A model generated the notes under the pieces. That model was not told where the DNA came from. It searched no databases and saw only the letters and a list, made by a program, of their open reading frames with translations. Shown here in pieces: positions 38,937 to 47,052 of a stretch of 64,000 nt of DNA. The stretch spans positions 316,554 to 380,553 of the forward strand of contig JAHIVC010000099.1 of assembly GCA_018816945.1 (NCBI GenBank), given 5' to 3'. Within the stretch, counting starts at the first letter, position 1. Every line of letters begins with the position of its first letter. The position numbers and the translations under genes are program-made. The stretch is from Bacteroidota bacterium. Lineage in GTDB: Bacteria; Bacteroidota; Bacteroidia; Bacteroidales; GCA-2711565.

Positions 38937-38964
38937 CAAACCTAGTTGTTAGATATTTAACAAA
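38937..38964 (-). promoter_or_regulatory. promoter of the first metal-efflux operon
   Basis: On the minus strand TTTG (38964-38961), 16 bp, then TAGGTTTG (38944-38937), matching the TTTG/TAnnTTTG pattern. The shared CCTAGTTGTTAG motif (38941-38952) overlaps the -7 box, and the palindrome CAATT-ATA-AATTG (38920-38932) lies at the expected start of transcription. Confidence 0.6.
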
Positions 38965-38983
38965 TACCTGTTCAAAATGATAC

Positions 38984-39010
38984 TTGATAAATATAAAATT
39001 ATTATTTTTG
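38984..39010 (+). promoter_or_regulatory. promoter of the enoyl-CoA hydratase gene
   Basis: TTG (38984-38986), 16 bp, TATTTTTG (39003-39010). Transcription would begin near 39016, so the coding start must be ATG 39041 and not the earlier in-frame codon at 38984. Confidence 0.6.
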
Positions 39011-39040
39011 AATGGTACACATCTATCAATTAATTTCTCT

Positions 39041-39808
39041 ATGAATTATAAAAACTTACAAGTTGAAATAACAGAAGGAATTGGCTTGGTTACCATCTAT
39101 CGACCGGAAGCATTGAATGCGTTAAACACAAATTTCTTTTATGAAATGGATCACTTCTTAAGTGAGGTTTCATTGAATAAAAGCATTCAGGTATTAATAA
39201 TTACAGGAAGTGGAAAAGCTTTCGTGGCCGGTGCAGATATTGCGGAAATGGTTGATAAAACTCCTGCTGAAGGTACTAAGTTTTCACGATTGGGCCAAAA
39301 TACGTTTAGAAGTCTGGAGAAATTACAAATCCCTGTCATAGGTGCCATTAATGGATTTGCGCTGGGTGGTGGATTAGAATTGGCCATGGCTTGCGATTTT
39401 CGCATTGCCAGTTCGAAAGCTAAATTTGGTCAGCCTGAAGTAAATTTAGGAATGATCCCGGGATATGCCGGAACCCAGCGATTACCCCGCTTGGTTGGAT
39501 TAGCTGATGCTTTGTATTTATTGATGACTGCAGAAATGATAGGAGCTGAAGAAGCCCTTCGGATTGGGTTAGTGCAAAAAGTAGTTGAACCCGAAGAGTT
39601 GATGAATGAGGTTCTTAAAATTGCAAAATTGATCCAAACAAAAGGACCTGACGCAATTAAAAAAGTAAAGTATGTTGCAAGAACCGGGATGTTGATGGAT
39701 TTTGATAAAGCCAATGAACTTGAGGCCGAATATTTTGGAACCCAATTTAAAGCAGAAGGAGAAGAAGGAATGAGGGCTTTTTTGGAAAAAAGGAAACCGA
39801 ATTGGTAA
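39041..39808 (+). CDS. enoyl-CoA hydratase (crotonase family)
   Basis: 255 residues from ATG 39041, chosen from the promoter position and the canonical N-terminus (ITEGIGLVTIYRPEALNALN). Crotonase motifs: oxyanion-hole segment GKAFVAGADIAEM, and the two catalytic glutamates in ALGGGLELAMACD and FGQPEVNLGMIPGYAGTQRL. Hydrates trans-2-enoyl-CoA; the length and motif set suit short-chain substrates such as crotonyl-CoA. First gene of the beta-oxidation stretch. Confidence 0.93.
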   Translation: MNYKNLQVEITEGIGLVTIYRPEALNALNTNFFYEMDHFLSEVSLNKSIQVLIITGSGKAFVAGADIAEMVDKTPAEGTKFSRLGQNTFRSLEKLQIPVIGAINGFALGGGLELAMACDFRIASSKAKFGQPEVNLGMIPGYAGTQRLPRLVGLADALYLLMTAEMIGAEEALRIGLVQKVVEPEELMNEVLKIAKLIQTKGPDAIKKVKYVARTGMLMDFDKANELEAEYFGTQFKAEGEEGMRAFLEKRKPNW

Positions 39809-39817
39809 TTGACGATA

Positions 39818-39967
39818 GTTATACAATGGTTATACAATAGCAATTCAGTTGTAATGCAATAGTAATACAATTGTTTAACATAACAGTAAATGTAATAGCT
39901 ACAGTATTACAGCGCAACGCAGTGAAGCGTATTACAATTTATAACAGCAAAGCGTATAACGAACAAT
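39818..39967. repeat. ORF-less 11-nt repeat array with inverted partner (remnant of a four-helix-bundle cassette)
   Basis: Starts 9 bp after the hydratase stop. Six tandem degenerate 11-mers (39818-39883), consensus GTAATACAATW, are followed by units of the opposite orientation (GTATTAC at 39904 and 39929, GTATAAC at 39954-39960 region) separated by GCGAAGC-like inserts. Same unit as the array around the broken gene at 41556. No ORF remains. Confidence 0.65.
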
Positions 39968-40028
39968 TTGAAAGAATTAGAAATAGATAAAATGAAACAA
40001 CTAACCTAATAATTAAAATATAGATTCT

Positions 40029-41369
40029 ATGAATTACGACGAAAGATTAAGAAATGTAACAGTTTTGGGTGCTGCAGGTAAGATGGGAAGTGGAATTCTT
40101 CTGCTGACCGCTGTCGAGATGGCCGATCTCAGTTTAAAACCTGAGAACAAAGGAATTCCCTACTGTCTCAATGCCATGGATCTCTCTCAGGAAGGTCTGG
40201 CAGGACTTTTACGTTATCTGAAAACCCAGGTAACAAAAATTGCCGAGAAAAAAATTGTTTGGCTGCGTAAAATGTATGCCAATCGTGCAGACTTGATCGA
40301 AAACGAAGAAATTTTAAATCAATACGTTTTTGACGTATTGAGCATTGTTCGGCCTGTTACAAAAGTTGAGGTTGCTTACGAATCAAATTTGATTTTTGAA
40401 GCGGTGAGCGAAAATAAAGATTTAAAAATCAAAATTTTTAGCCAAATCGATCAGAATAACCCAAACAAACCCTGGTATTTTACCAATACCTCTTCGGTAC
40501 CTATCAATCTTATCAATGATGGTGCAAATCTGAGCGGACGGGTTTTAGGGTTCCATTTTTATAATCCTCCGGCTGTTCAAAAATTGGTAGAGTTGATTTT
40601 ACCGAAAAATCCTGTTTCAGGAATGGAAGCTTTTGCTAAAGATTATGCACAAAAACTGGGCAAAATTATTGTCCCTTCAAATGATTTCGCCGGATTTATC
40701 GGCAACGGCCATTTCATGCGTGATTCATTATATGCAATAACAGAAATGGAGCGACTTTCAAAAGAAATGTCGTTTGTTGAAGCTGTTTATACCGTAAACA
40801 AAGTGGCTCAGGATTATTTGGTACGTCCGATGGGGATTTTCCAATTGATCGATTATGTAGGGATTGATGTGGTTCAGTTTATAATGAACGTGATGAACCC
40901 ATTCCTTAAAAATGAAGATTTGCATAGCGATTTATTGGATAAAATGATTGATTTAGCTGTAAGAGGTGGTCAAAATTCCGATGGGTCGCAGAAAGATGGA
41001 TTTTTGAAATATGAGAAAGGGAAACCGGTTGCGATATATAATCCCGACAAAAAAAATTACATAAATATTAGTGAATTTCAGGAAAAATGTGATGCAAAAT
41101 TAGGCAAATATCCTGATCCGACTGTTAGCTGGAAATCAACCATCAGAAGAAAAGATAAAGATCAGATATTCTCCGAATTTTTTACAACCATGAAATCAAT
41201 GCCTGATTTGGGAGCTAAACTTGCGCTGAACTATGGAAAACGTTCGAATGAAATAGGACGTCAATTAGTTAGCTCAGGTGTTGCAAATAACGAAGCGGAT
41301 GTAAACACGGTCATGCTAACCGGATTTTTCCATGCTTACGGACCGATTAATGATTATTTTGTTTTTTAG
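40029..41369 (+). CDS. 3-hydroxyacyl-CoA dehydrogenase family protein
   Basis: 446 residues. The N-terminal Rossmann segment VTVLGAAGKMGSGILLLTA is a variant GxxGxMG loop, followed by VAYESNLIFEAVSENKDLK and WYFTNTSSVPINLI, the standard HAD-family landmarks, then GRVLGFHFYNPPAVQKLVE containing the catalytic-type His and AGFIGNGHFMRD. It oxidises 3-hydroxyacyl-CoA with NAD+. Longer than the usual 280-residue enzyme because of a C-terminal extension of about 130 residues. Flanked on both sides by related 11-nt arrays. Confidence 0.88.
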   Translation: MNYDERLRNVTVLGAAGKMGSGILLLTAVEMADLSLKPENKGIPYCLNAMDLSQEGLAGLLRYLKTQVTKIAEKKIVWLRKMYANRADLIENEEILNQYVFDVLSIVRPVTKVEVAYESNLIFEAVSENKDLKIKIFSQIDQNNPNKPWYFTNTSSVPINLINDGANLSGRVLGFHFYNPPAVQKLVELILPKNPVSGMEAFAKDYAQKLGKIIVPSNDFAGFIGNGHFMRDSLYAITEMERLSKEMSFVEAVYTVNKVAQDYLVRPMGIFQLIDYVGIDVVQFIMNVMNPFLKNEDLHSDLLDKMIDLAVRGGQNSDGSQKDGFLKYEKGKPVAIYNPDKKNYINISEFQEKCDAKLGKYPDPTVSWKSTIRRKDKDQIFSEFFTTMKSMPDLGAKLALNYGKRSNEIGRQLVSSGVANNEADVNTVMLTGFFHAYGPINDYFVF

Positions 41370-41555
41370 ACAGTAGAAATACAATTGAAATACTTGGTAA
41401 TACGATGGAAATACTATTGTAAAATAATTTTAAAATGGATCTATATCAGACAAGCAGTGACTTCAACAAGGTATTACAGCGAAGCGTATTACTATTGTAT
41501 TACAATCTCAAAACAATAACGTTTTCATAAAATAAAACATTGACAATAATACCTT

Positions 41556-41938
41556 GTGATGGAACTGGAAGAATTAAATATTTATCGAATTGCAATAGAA
41601 TTGGGTGAAGAAGTATTTTCTATTGTAGATGAATGGGACTATTTTTCAAAGAAAACCATAGGAATTCAGTTGGTAAGATCAGTTGATTCAATCTCAGCAA
41701 ACATAGCGGAAGGTTATGGCAGATTTCATTATAAGGTTATGGCAGATTTCATTATAAAGATGTAAATAATTTTAGTTTTTTTGCGAGAGGATCTCTATTT
41801 GAAACCAAAACTTGGTTAACAAAGGCGAATTATCGAGGTCTTATTGATGATCAAAAGTTCAATGAATTTGAAAATACCATTAAAGACTTTAGTGTAAAGC
41901 TTAACAATTACATAAAATCAATAAAAAGCAAAACATAG
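41556..41938 (+). pseudogene. four-helix-bundle protein gene disrupted by a 23-bp tandem duplication
   Basis: The frame starts well (MELEELNIYRIAIELGEEVF, then SVDSISANIAEGYGRFHYK) but shifts after residue ~58 and stops at 41765. Bases 41712-41734 are repeated exactly at 41735-41757; removing one copy restores a 119-residue ORF to the stop at 41936-41938 whose tail (DVNNFSFFARGSLFETKTWL...) is the normal family C-terminal half. Family: 23S rRNA-intervening-sequence protein / four helix bundle. One exact duplication and no other damage implies a recent event. Confidence 0.9.
41712..41757 (+). repeat. perfect 23-bp tandem duplication inside the cassette A gene
   Basis: Copies 41712-41734 and 41735-41757 are identical and adjacent. 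Since 23 is not a multiple of three, two copies break the frame and one restores it. Confidence 0.95.
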
Positions 41939-42055
41939 AACAACGTATTACGTGAGCGCAGCGAACATATCACTATGTATTACAAAGTTTAGCTCAAGTA
42001 ATGTCCATGAATGTCTAATTATCAAAGAGAAAAAAAGAACTATAAAAATAACACC

Positions 42056-43303
42056 ATGAAAAAATTAAGAAAAAAAGTATACATAACTGCCGGATTTAAT
42101 ACCGTTTCGATGGGTACGGGCCGTAGTGAATTCAATCCCAAAAAAGAACGCCCGGGTTTGGAATATTATATTGAAACCGCAGGTAAAGGAACTATAGCTC
42201 AAATTAACGATGCAGCAAATATTGATGAAGGCGTTATCGGAAATTTTATGGCTGCCCGATTTAATAAACAAGCAAATCTCCCTGGTTTTATTCCTACCAT
42301 CGACGAAAAATTACAATGGAAACCTGCAATTAGTGTTGAAGGTGCCTGTGGTTCGGGTGGACTAGCATTACTTACAGGGCTTAAATCGGTATTGGCCGAA
42401 ACAGCCGATTCCGTTTTAGTATTGGGTGTTGAAGTTCAAAATACAATGAAGGCCCTTTATGGCGCCGATGTCTTGGCAGGTGCGGGTTGGTACAAAAAAC
42501 GAAAAGAAGGACATGCCTTTTTCTTTCCCGGACAATTTAGTAATCGGGCCGGAGCTTATTATGAAAAATATGGAAAAGAATACGCGCGCGAAGGAATGAA
42601 AAGATGGTATGTGAATGCCATGGAAAATGCGCGTTTATGTGAAACTGCTCAGGAATATGAGAATAAAGCCACTGATTTGTATAGTTTGTACGACAAATTC
42701 AAATTAAATGGTGAAACCTTTGTTGACAATCTAACGGTATTGGATTGTTCAAAAGTATCGGATGGAGCATCAGCACTAATCATGGCTTCAAAAGAAGGTT
42801 TAGCAAAACTTGGCATTGATAAAAAGGACGCTATTGAAATTGTAGGTTGGGCGCAAGTAATTCGAAATATTACCAATGAACCACCAGATTATACCGAGGT
42901 TACTGCAATTAAAAAAGCAGCTAAACAAGCTTTAGATTCAGCTGGTTTAACAATTAATGATTTAGCAACTGTTGAAACGCATGATTGTTTCTCCATTGCC
43001 GGAATTTTGGGTGTCGAAGCCCTTGGCTTAGCTGAACCGGGTAAAGGTGCAAAATTTGTAGCCGATGGCCATACTGCCCGCAATGGTAAAATCCCTATAA
43101 ATACTACTGGTGGACTGATAGGCTGGGGCCATCCAACAGGTGCAACAGGCGTTCATCAAGCAGTAACAATCTGGGAACAACTGACAGGGAAAGCAGGTGC
43201 GGCACAAATACAAATACATCCTGAACGCCCTTACGGAATGACCATTAACATGGGCGGTGATGATGTAACTGTTATCGCAATGGTTTATAAAAAAGCAGAA
43301 TAA
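42056..43303 (+). CDS. thiolase (acetyl-CoA C-acetyltransferase / SCP2-type)
   Basis: 415 residues from ATG 42056, where KKVYITAGFNTVSMG gives the family N-terminus; the upstream in-frame ATG at 42011 follows a cassette array and is less likely. Nucleophile Cys lies in SVEGACGSGGLAL; ETHDCFSIAG and the C-terminal GGLIGWGHPTGATGVHQA supply the catalytic His residues. The HDCF motif places it with SCP2-like thiolases. Cleaves 3-ketoacyl-CoA, or condenses acetyl-CoA. Confidence 0.9.
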   Translation: MKKLRKKVYITAGFNTVSMGTGRSEFNPKKERPGLEYYIETAGKGTIAQINDAANIDEGVIGNFMAARFNKQANLPGFIPTIDEKLQWKPAISVEGACGSGGLALLTGLKSVLAETADSVLVLGVEVQNTMKALYGADVLAGAGWYKKRKEGHAFFFPGQFSNRAGAYYEKYGKEYAREGMKRWYVNAMENARLCETAQEYENKATDLYSLYDKFKLNGETFVDNLTVLDCSKVSDGASALIMASKEGLAKLGIDKKDAIEIVGWAQVIRNITNEPPDYTEVTAIKKAAKQALDSAGLTINDLATVETHDCFSIAGILGVEALGLAEPGKGAKFVADGHTARNGKIPINTTGGLIGWGHPTGATGVHQAVTIWEQLTGKAGAAQIQIHPERPYGMTINMGGDDVTVIAMVYKKAE

Positions 43304-43306
43304 ATT

Positions 43307-43362
43307 CAATTTGATAACTTGCCTGCCGAAGTGCAGGTTTGAAAATTTGCTAATTTGAAAAT
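43307..43362 (+). repeat. ORF-less 8-nt repeat array with internal CCTGC hairpin
   Basis: Begins 4 bp after the thiolase stop. Octads near the consensus AAATTTGA (CAATTTGA, TAACTTGC, AAATTTGC, TAATTTGA) are split by a hairpin CCTGC...GCAGG. The same layout, including the hairpin at the same position, occurs in the left flank of cassette C (47794-47852). No gene follows. Confidence 0.55.
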
Positions 43363-43396
43363 GGATTGAAAATTCACCTTTAGCTTTTCACAAAAT

Positions 43397-43404
43397 TATT
43401 TTTG
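43397..43404 (+). promoter_or_regulatory. candidate -7 box upstream of elbB-like gene
   Basis: TATTTTTG, about 117 bp before the start codon; no good -33 element. Confidence 0.3.
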
Positions 43405-43520
43405 CATTTCCTGAATTTTCAGAAGTAAAAATCGATAAGTATTGCTTTTGGTCATCTTTTCATATCAAATATTTTATTTAACTTAGTTTTTCTAAAATAG
43501 AAATTTAAAGATATTGAAAT

Positions 43521-44171
43521 ATGAAAAAATTCGCAGTTGTTTTATCCGGATGTGGGGTGTTTGATGGGGCTGAAATTCATGAAGCAACCCTCACAATGTT
43601 AGCCATCAAAAAGCTGGGTGCCGACTATCAATGCTTTGCCCCCGATTTTGATCAACATCATGTGATCAATCATTATAACGGCAAAGAAATGAAAGAAAGC
43701 CGCAATGTGCTGGTTGAATCTGCCAGAATAGCACGTGGGAAAATTAAATCATTGGATGAATTTGTGGAAAAGGAATTTGATGCACTTATTTTTCCCGGTG
43801 GATTTGGAGTGGCCAAAAACCTTACGAACATAGCATTTAAAGGAGCATCTGCTGAGGTTGACGAAGAAGTGGAAAGGGCTGTAAAAGAGATGTTGGCTGC
43901 AAAAAAACCAATTGGGGCACTCTGTATTTCTCCAACCATGATTGCAAAAATTATTGGTGATGTGAAAGTAACAATTGGCCAGGATGAAGGAACAGCGCAG
44001 GTTATCGAGGAGATGGGCGGAACCCATATTAAGACCGATCATGGAGATGTGGTTGTGGATGATGAAAAACTTGTTTTTACCTCTCCTTGTTATATGTTGG
44101 ATGCCGATATTACCCAAATTTGGGATGGGGCTTATAATACCGTTGAGGCAATGATGCAGTTTATGGAATGA
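43521..44171 (+). CDS. elbB: ElbB-like glyoxalase/DJ-1 superfamily protein
   Basis: 216 residues. Class I amidotransferase-like fold: KFAVVLSGCGVFDGAEIHEATL, LIFPGGFGVAKNL and the nucleophile-elbow region PIGALCISPTMIAKI containing the reactive Cys. Matches ElbB (isoprenoid biosynthesis glyoxalase), a DJ-1/PfpI-superfamily protein proposed to detoxify aldehydes; the physiological role is not settled. Stands alone with its own upstream region. Confidence 0.9.
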   Translation: MKKFAVVLSGCGVFDGAEIHEATLTMLAIKKLGADYQCFAPDFDQHHVINHYNGKEMKESRNVLVESARIARGKIKSLDEFVEKEFDALIFPGGFGVAKNLTNIAFKGASAEVDEEVERAVKEMLAAKKPIGALCISPTMIAKIIGDVKVTIGQDEGTAQVIEEMGGTHIKTDHGDVVVDDEKLVFTSPCYMLDADITQIWDGAYNTVEAMMQFME

Positions 44172-44184
44172 AATAAAATTGAAC

Positions 44185-44315
44185 ATTGAGCATAGTCGAA
44201 ATATTCAATTTTTAAAATGTGACTTCGACTTGGTTCGATTAAACTCACCAAAAGTCGCTCAATGTCCGGATAAGATAAAAGGAGACTGAGCTAAGCTGAA
44301 GTATTCACGGACAAA
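44185..44315. repeat. REP-like inverted-repeat intergenic region
   Basis: Contains ACATTGAGC (about 44183-44191) and its exact complement GCTCAATGT about 70 bp later, with GTCGAAAT/ACTTCGACTTGG strings between, and a further ACTGAGCTAAGCTGAAGT. The style resembles the TGAGC-nTGTCGAAGT repeats common in intergenic DNA of several phyla, and unlike the n-mer arrays of the cassettes. Confidence 0.5.
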
Positions 44316-44323
44316 TAAAACCC

Positions 44324-45268
44324 ATGAACAAAATAACCAAACTTTTTAACATCAAGTACCCCATCATTCAGGGTGGAATGATTTGGTGCAGTGGCTGGGA
44401 ACTGGCTTCGGCAGTAAGTAATGAAGGCGGATTGGGACTGATTGGTTCGGGTTCAATGTATCCTGAGGTATTGAGAGATCATATCCGAAAATGTAAAAAA
44501 GCAACCGACAAACCATTCGGAGTAAATATTCCGCTTCTATATCCGCAAACCGACGATCACCTCAAAATCATTTTGGAGGAAGGGGTTAAAATTGTGTTTA
44601 CATCTGCCGGGAACCCTAAAAAACATACTTCATTATTGAAAGAAAATGGGGTTATTGTTGTTCACGTGGTAGCTAATGAGAAATTTGCCTTAAAATGCGT
44701 TGAAGCCGGTGTAGATGCGATCGTTGCCGAAGGTTTTGAAGCGGGTGGTCATAATGGATTTGAAGAAACAACAACCATGGCACTCATTCCTCAACTTAGA
44801 AAAGTGATAGATATTCCTTTAATTGCCGCAGGTGGAATAGGTAGCGGCAGAAGCATGCTTGCAGCTATGGCATTAGGTGCAGATGGGGTGCAAATTGGAA
44901 GTCTTTTTGCCGCTTCGATTGAATCTTCCGCTCATGTAAATTTTAAGCAACAAGTATTAAAAGCATCCGATGGAGATACTAAACTTACCTTAAAACAATT
45001 GGTTCCGGTACGTCTCATTCGGAATAAATTTTTAAATGAAGTGGAAGAAGCAGAAAAAAGAGGGGCTTCGAAAGAAGAATTATTGGAATTGCTCGGTAGG
45101 GGCAGGGCAAAAAAAGGAATGTTTGAAGGGGATATTGAAGAAGGGGAAATGGAAATTGGTCAGGTTTCATCCATAATTCATGAGATACTTCCGGTAAAAA
45201 AAATCATAAAAAATCTCATCACAGAATTCAATAAAGCAAAAACACAGATAATCCAAATTGATCTTTAA
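44324..45268 (+). CDS. nitronate monooxygenase / FabK-like FMN protein
   Basis: 314 residues. TIM-barrel flavoprotein: NIKYPIIQGGMIW at the N-terminus, FGVNIPLLYP, the active-site EGFEAGGHNGFEE with its catalytic-type His, and AAGGIGSGRSMLAAMALGADGVQIGSLF as phosphate-binding loop. Family members are nitronate monooxygenases or enoyl-ACP reductase II (FabK); its place among acyl-CoA genes makes an enoyl-thioester substrate possible, but sequence does not decide. Confidence 0.85.
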   Translation: MNKITKLFNIKYPIIQGGMIWCSGWELASAVSNEGGLGLIGSGSMYPEVLRDHIRKCKKATDKPFGVNIPLLYPQTDDHLKIILEEGVKIVFTSAGNPKKHTSLLKENGVIVVHVVANEKFALKCVEAGVDAIVAEGFEAGGHNGFEETTTMALIPQLRKVIDIPLIAAGGIGSGRSMLAAMALGADGVQIGSLFAASIESSAHVNFKQQVLKASDGDTKLTLKQLVPVRLIRNKFLNEVEEAEKRGASKEELLELLGRGRAKKGMFEGDIEEGEMEIGQVSSIIHEILPVKKIIKNLITEFNKAKTQIIQIDL

Positions 45269-45285
45269 TTGATCAAAATGTTTTG

Positions 45286-45312
45286 TATTTTTGAACCTTG
45301 AGTTGTTAACTC
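45286..45312 (+). promoter_or_regulatory. promoter and possible operator of the acyl-CoA dehydrogenase gene
   Basis: TATTTTTG (45286-45293), with TTG 14 bp upstream (45269-45271). The palindrome GAGTT-GTT-AACTC (45300-45312) lies right at the predicted transcription start, a natural repressor position. Confidence 0.45.
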
Positions 45313-45350
45313 ATTAACAAATAGAGTAACCTAATTAACCAATAAAAATT

Positions 45351-46493
45351 ATGGATTTCAATCTTACCGAAGAGCAATTAATGATACAACAAGCAGCCCG
45401 CGATTATGCTGAAAGGGAATTACTGCAAGATGTTTTGGAACGTGATGCTAAAGCCGAGTTCCCGGTCCAGCATATAAAAAACCTTGCAGAATTAGGATTC
45501 ATGGGCATGATGGTTGATCCTAAATATGATGGAGGTGGGATGGATGCCATTTCTTATGCACTTGCCATCGAAGAAATTTCAAAAATCGACGCGGCTACTG
45601 CTGTGGTTATTTCGGTGCATAATTCTTTGGCCTGTTATGGAATTGAAAAATTTGGCACAGAATTTCAAAAAGAGAAATATTTAAGGGATATGGCCAAAGG
45701 AGTAAAAATTGGTGCTTTTCTATTATCCGAACCTGAGGCAGGATCTGACGCATCCATGCAACATACCCTAGCTGAAGACAAAGGCGATCATTATTTGATT
45801 AATGGTACTAAAAACTGGATATCGACCGCAAAACATGCTTCGGTATATGTTTTAATAGCGCAAACAAATCCCGAGAAAAAACATCATGGCATCAATGCTT
45901 TCATTGTTGATAGTAATTCTCCAGGCATCAGTCTTGGCCAGCATGAAGACAAAATGGGCATGCGAAGTTCCGATACTTATTCAGTCATGTTCAATGATGT
46001 GAAAGTACCTAAGGAAAACCGAATTGGAGAGAACGGTTTTGGGTTTAAATTCGCCATGCAATCTTTGGAATCAGGCAGGATTGGAATTGCAGCTCAGGCT
46101 ACAGGTATTGCTACCGGGGCATTTGAGCGGGCACTCGCCTATGCCAAAGAGCGTAAGGCTTTCGGGAAAGTGATCGGAATGCATCAGGTCATCGGGTTTA
46201 AATTATCTGACATGGCCGTAAAAACCGAAGCTGCCCGATTTTTTGTTCATAAAGCGGCCTGGTTAAAAGATACGCACCAACCCTTTGGGGTTGCCAGTGC
46301 TAAGGCAAAACAATATGCTGCCGATATTGCCATGGAAGTTACTACAGAAGCAGTTCAGATATTTGGAGGTTACGGATATGTAAAAGAGTATCACGTAGAG
46401 AGATTAATGCGAGAAGCAAAACTTACCCAAATTTATGAGGGTACCTCTGAAATACAAAAAATGATTATTACCAGATCACTACTTAGAGATTAG
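45351..46493 (+). CDS. acyl-CoA dehydrogenase (short-chain type)
   Basis: 380 residues, the standard ACAD length. FAD-binding and middle-domain motifs GAFLLSEPEAGSDAS and YLINGTKNWISTA; catalytic-base Glu in QIYEGTSEIQKMIITR near the C-terminus, placed as in short-chain/butyryl-CoA dehydrogenases. Oxidises acyl-CoA to enoyl-CoA and reduces ETF, encoded just downstream (etfB, etfA). A four-helix-bundle cassette separates it from etfB. Confidence 0.94.
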   Translation: MDFNLTEEQLMIQQAARDYAERELLQDVLERDAKAEFPVQHIKNLAELGFMGMMVDPKYDGGGMDAISYALAIEEISKIDAATAVVISVHNSLACYGIEKFGTEFQKEKYLRDMAKGVKIGAFLLSEPEAGSDASMQHTLAEDKGDHYLINGTKNWISTAKHASVYVLIAQTNPEKKHHGINAFIVDSNSPGISLGQHEDKMGMRSSDTYSVMFNDVKVPKENRIGENGFGFKFAMQSLESGRIGIAAQATGIATGAFERALAYAKERKAFGKVIGMHQVIGFKLSDMAVKTEAARFFVHKAAWLKDTHQPFGVASAKAKQYAADIAMEVTTEAVQIFGGYGYVKEYHVERLMREAKLTQIYEGTSEIQKMIITRSLLRD

Positions 46494-46501
46494 TATGCTC
46501 A

Positions 46502-46982
46502 GTGGTTTGATTGTTTCATTGTTACACTGTTTCATTGTTGTATTAATAAACATGTTGTGGATATGAAATACATTCAGTTAAATGATATTGATGCTTACAA
46601 GATATCTTTTAATCTCAGTAACAAGGTTTGGAATATAGTTCTTCATTGGGATTTTTTTGCAAAAGACACTATCGGAAAGCAATTTGTCAGATCAATCGAT
46701 TCAATTTCTGCTAATTTAGCTGTAGGATTTGGTAGGTATTCTAAGAAAGATAAAATAAAATTTTATAGGATTAGCTACGGATCACTCAAAGAATCAATTG
46801 ATTGGAATGAAAAATCAAAGGTTAGAAAACTTCTGACCGAAGAAGAGTATCATCAGATTTACAATAGTTTAAATGAACTTCCAAAATATATTAACCAATT
46901 AATCAATTATACTGAAGAAAAAATAAAAATCTAAATTTTATCTTAATCATTGAAACAATGTAACCATGAAACAATGGGTCAC
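46502..46982 (+). mobile_element. four-helix-bundle cassette B (8-nt arrays)
   Basis: Starts 8 bp after the dehydrogenase stop. Left array 46510-46549: five tandem octads, consensus ATTGTTWC. Right array (46942-46975) carries the same octads in the opposite orientation. A 28-nt stretch (46510-46537) pairs with 46948-46975 at 25 of 28 positions, so the transcript can form a long stem enclosing the gene. Mobility is inferred. Confidence 0.6.
46563..46934 (+). CDS. four-helix-bundle / 23S rRNA-intervening-sequence-type protein (cassette B)
   Basis: 123 residues from ATG 46563; an in-frame GTG 6 bp earlier is possible. All-helical small protein; the family core is visible as KDTIGKQFVRSIDSISANLA followed by GFGRYSKKDKIKFYRISYGSLKE. 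It is closest to the broken cassette A protein (shared TIG-QxVRSxDSISAN pattern). The family is best known from ORFs inside 23S rRNA intervening sequences, and includes the Avd protein of diversity-generating retroelements; here no RT or rRNA is near. Biochemical role unknown. Confidence 0.88.
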   Translation: MKYIQLNDIDAYKISFNLSNKVWNIVLHWDFFAKDTIGKQFVRSIDSISANLAVGFGRYSKKDKIKFYRISYGSLKESIDWNEKSKVRKLLTEEEYHQIYNSLNELPKYINQLINYTEEKIKI

Positions 46983-47000
46983 TTAATTTTTAAATTATTT

Positions 47001-47008
47001 TATCTTTG
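47001..47008 (+). promoter_or_regulatory. candidate -7 box for etfB
   Basis: TATCTTTG, 44 bp before ATG 47053 and just outside the right array of cassette B, so etfB may be transcribed independently of the cassette. No clear -33 element. Confidence 0.45.
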
Positions 47009-47052
47009 CCACTTATTACTTTAACAGAAATTACTAATTAATAAATTGAAAT

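Larger units (their letters stand above)
41376..41985 (+). mobile_element. four-helix-bundle cassette A (11-nt arrays around a broken gene)
   Basis: Starts 6 bp after the dehydrogenase stop. Left flank has five tandem 10-11-mers (41376-41429; cores GAAATAC/GTAATAC), then three units in the opposite orientation (GTATTAC at 41471, 41486, 41497). After the gene come two more opposite-orientation units (GTATTAC at 41945 and 41977) around a GC-rich insert. The first array can pair with either of the other two. Calling it mobile is inference. Confidence 0.55.

Noticed and set aside
38984-39040. Upstream start for the enoyl-CoA hydratase
   Set aside because: The segment contains the -33/-7 promoter elements and has no crotonase similarity.
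44185-44315. Region considered as another n-mer cassette remnant
   Set aside because: It shows REP-like TGAGC/TCGAA inverted repeats and no fixed-period tandem units.
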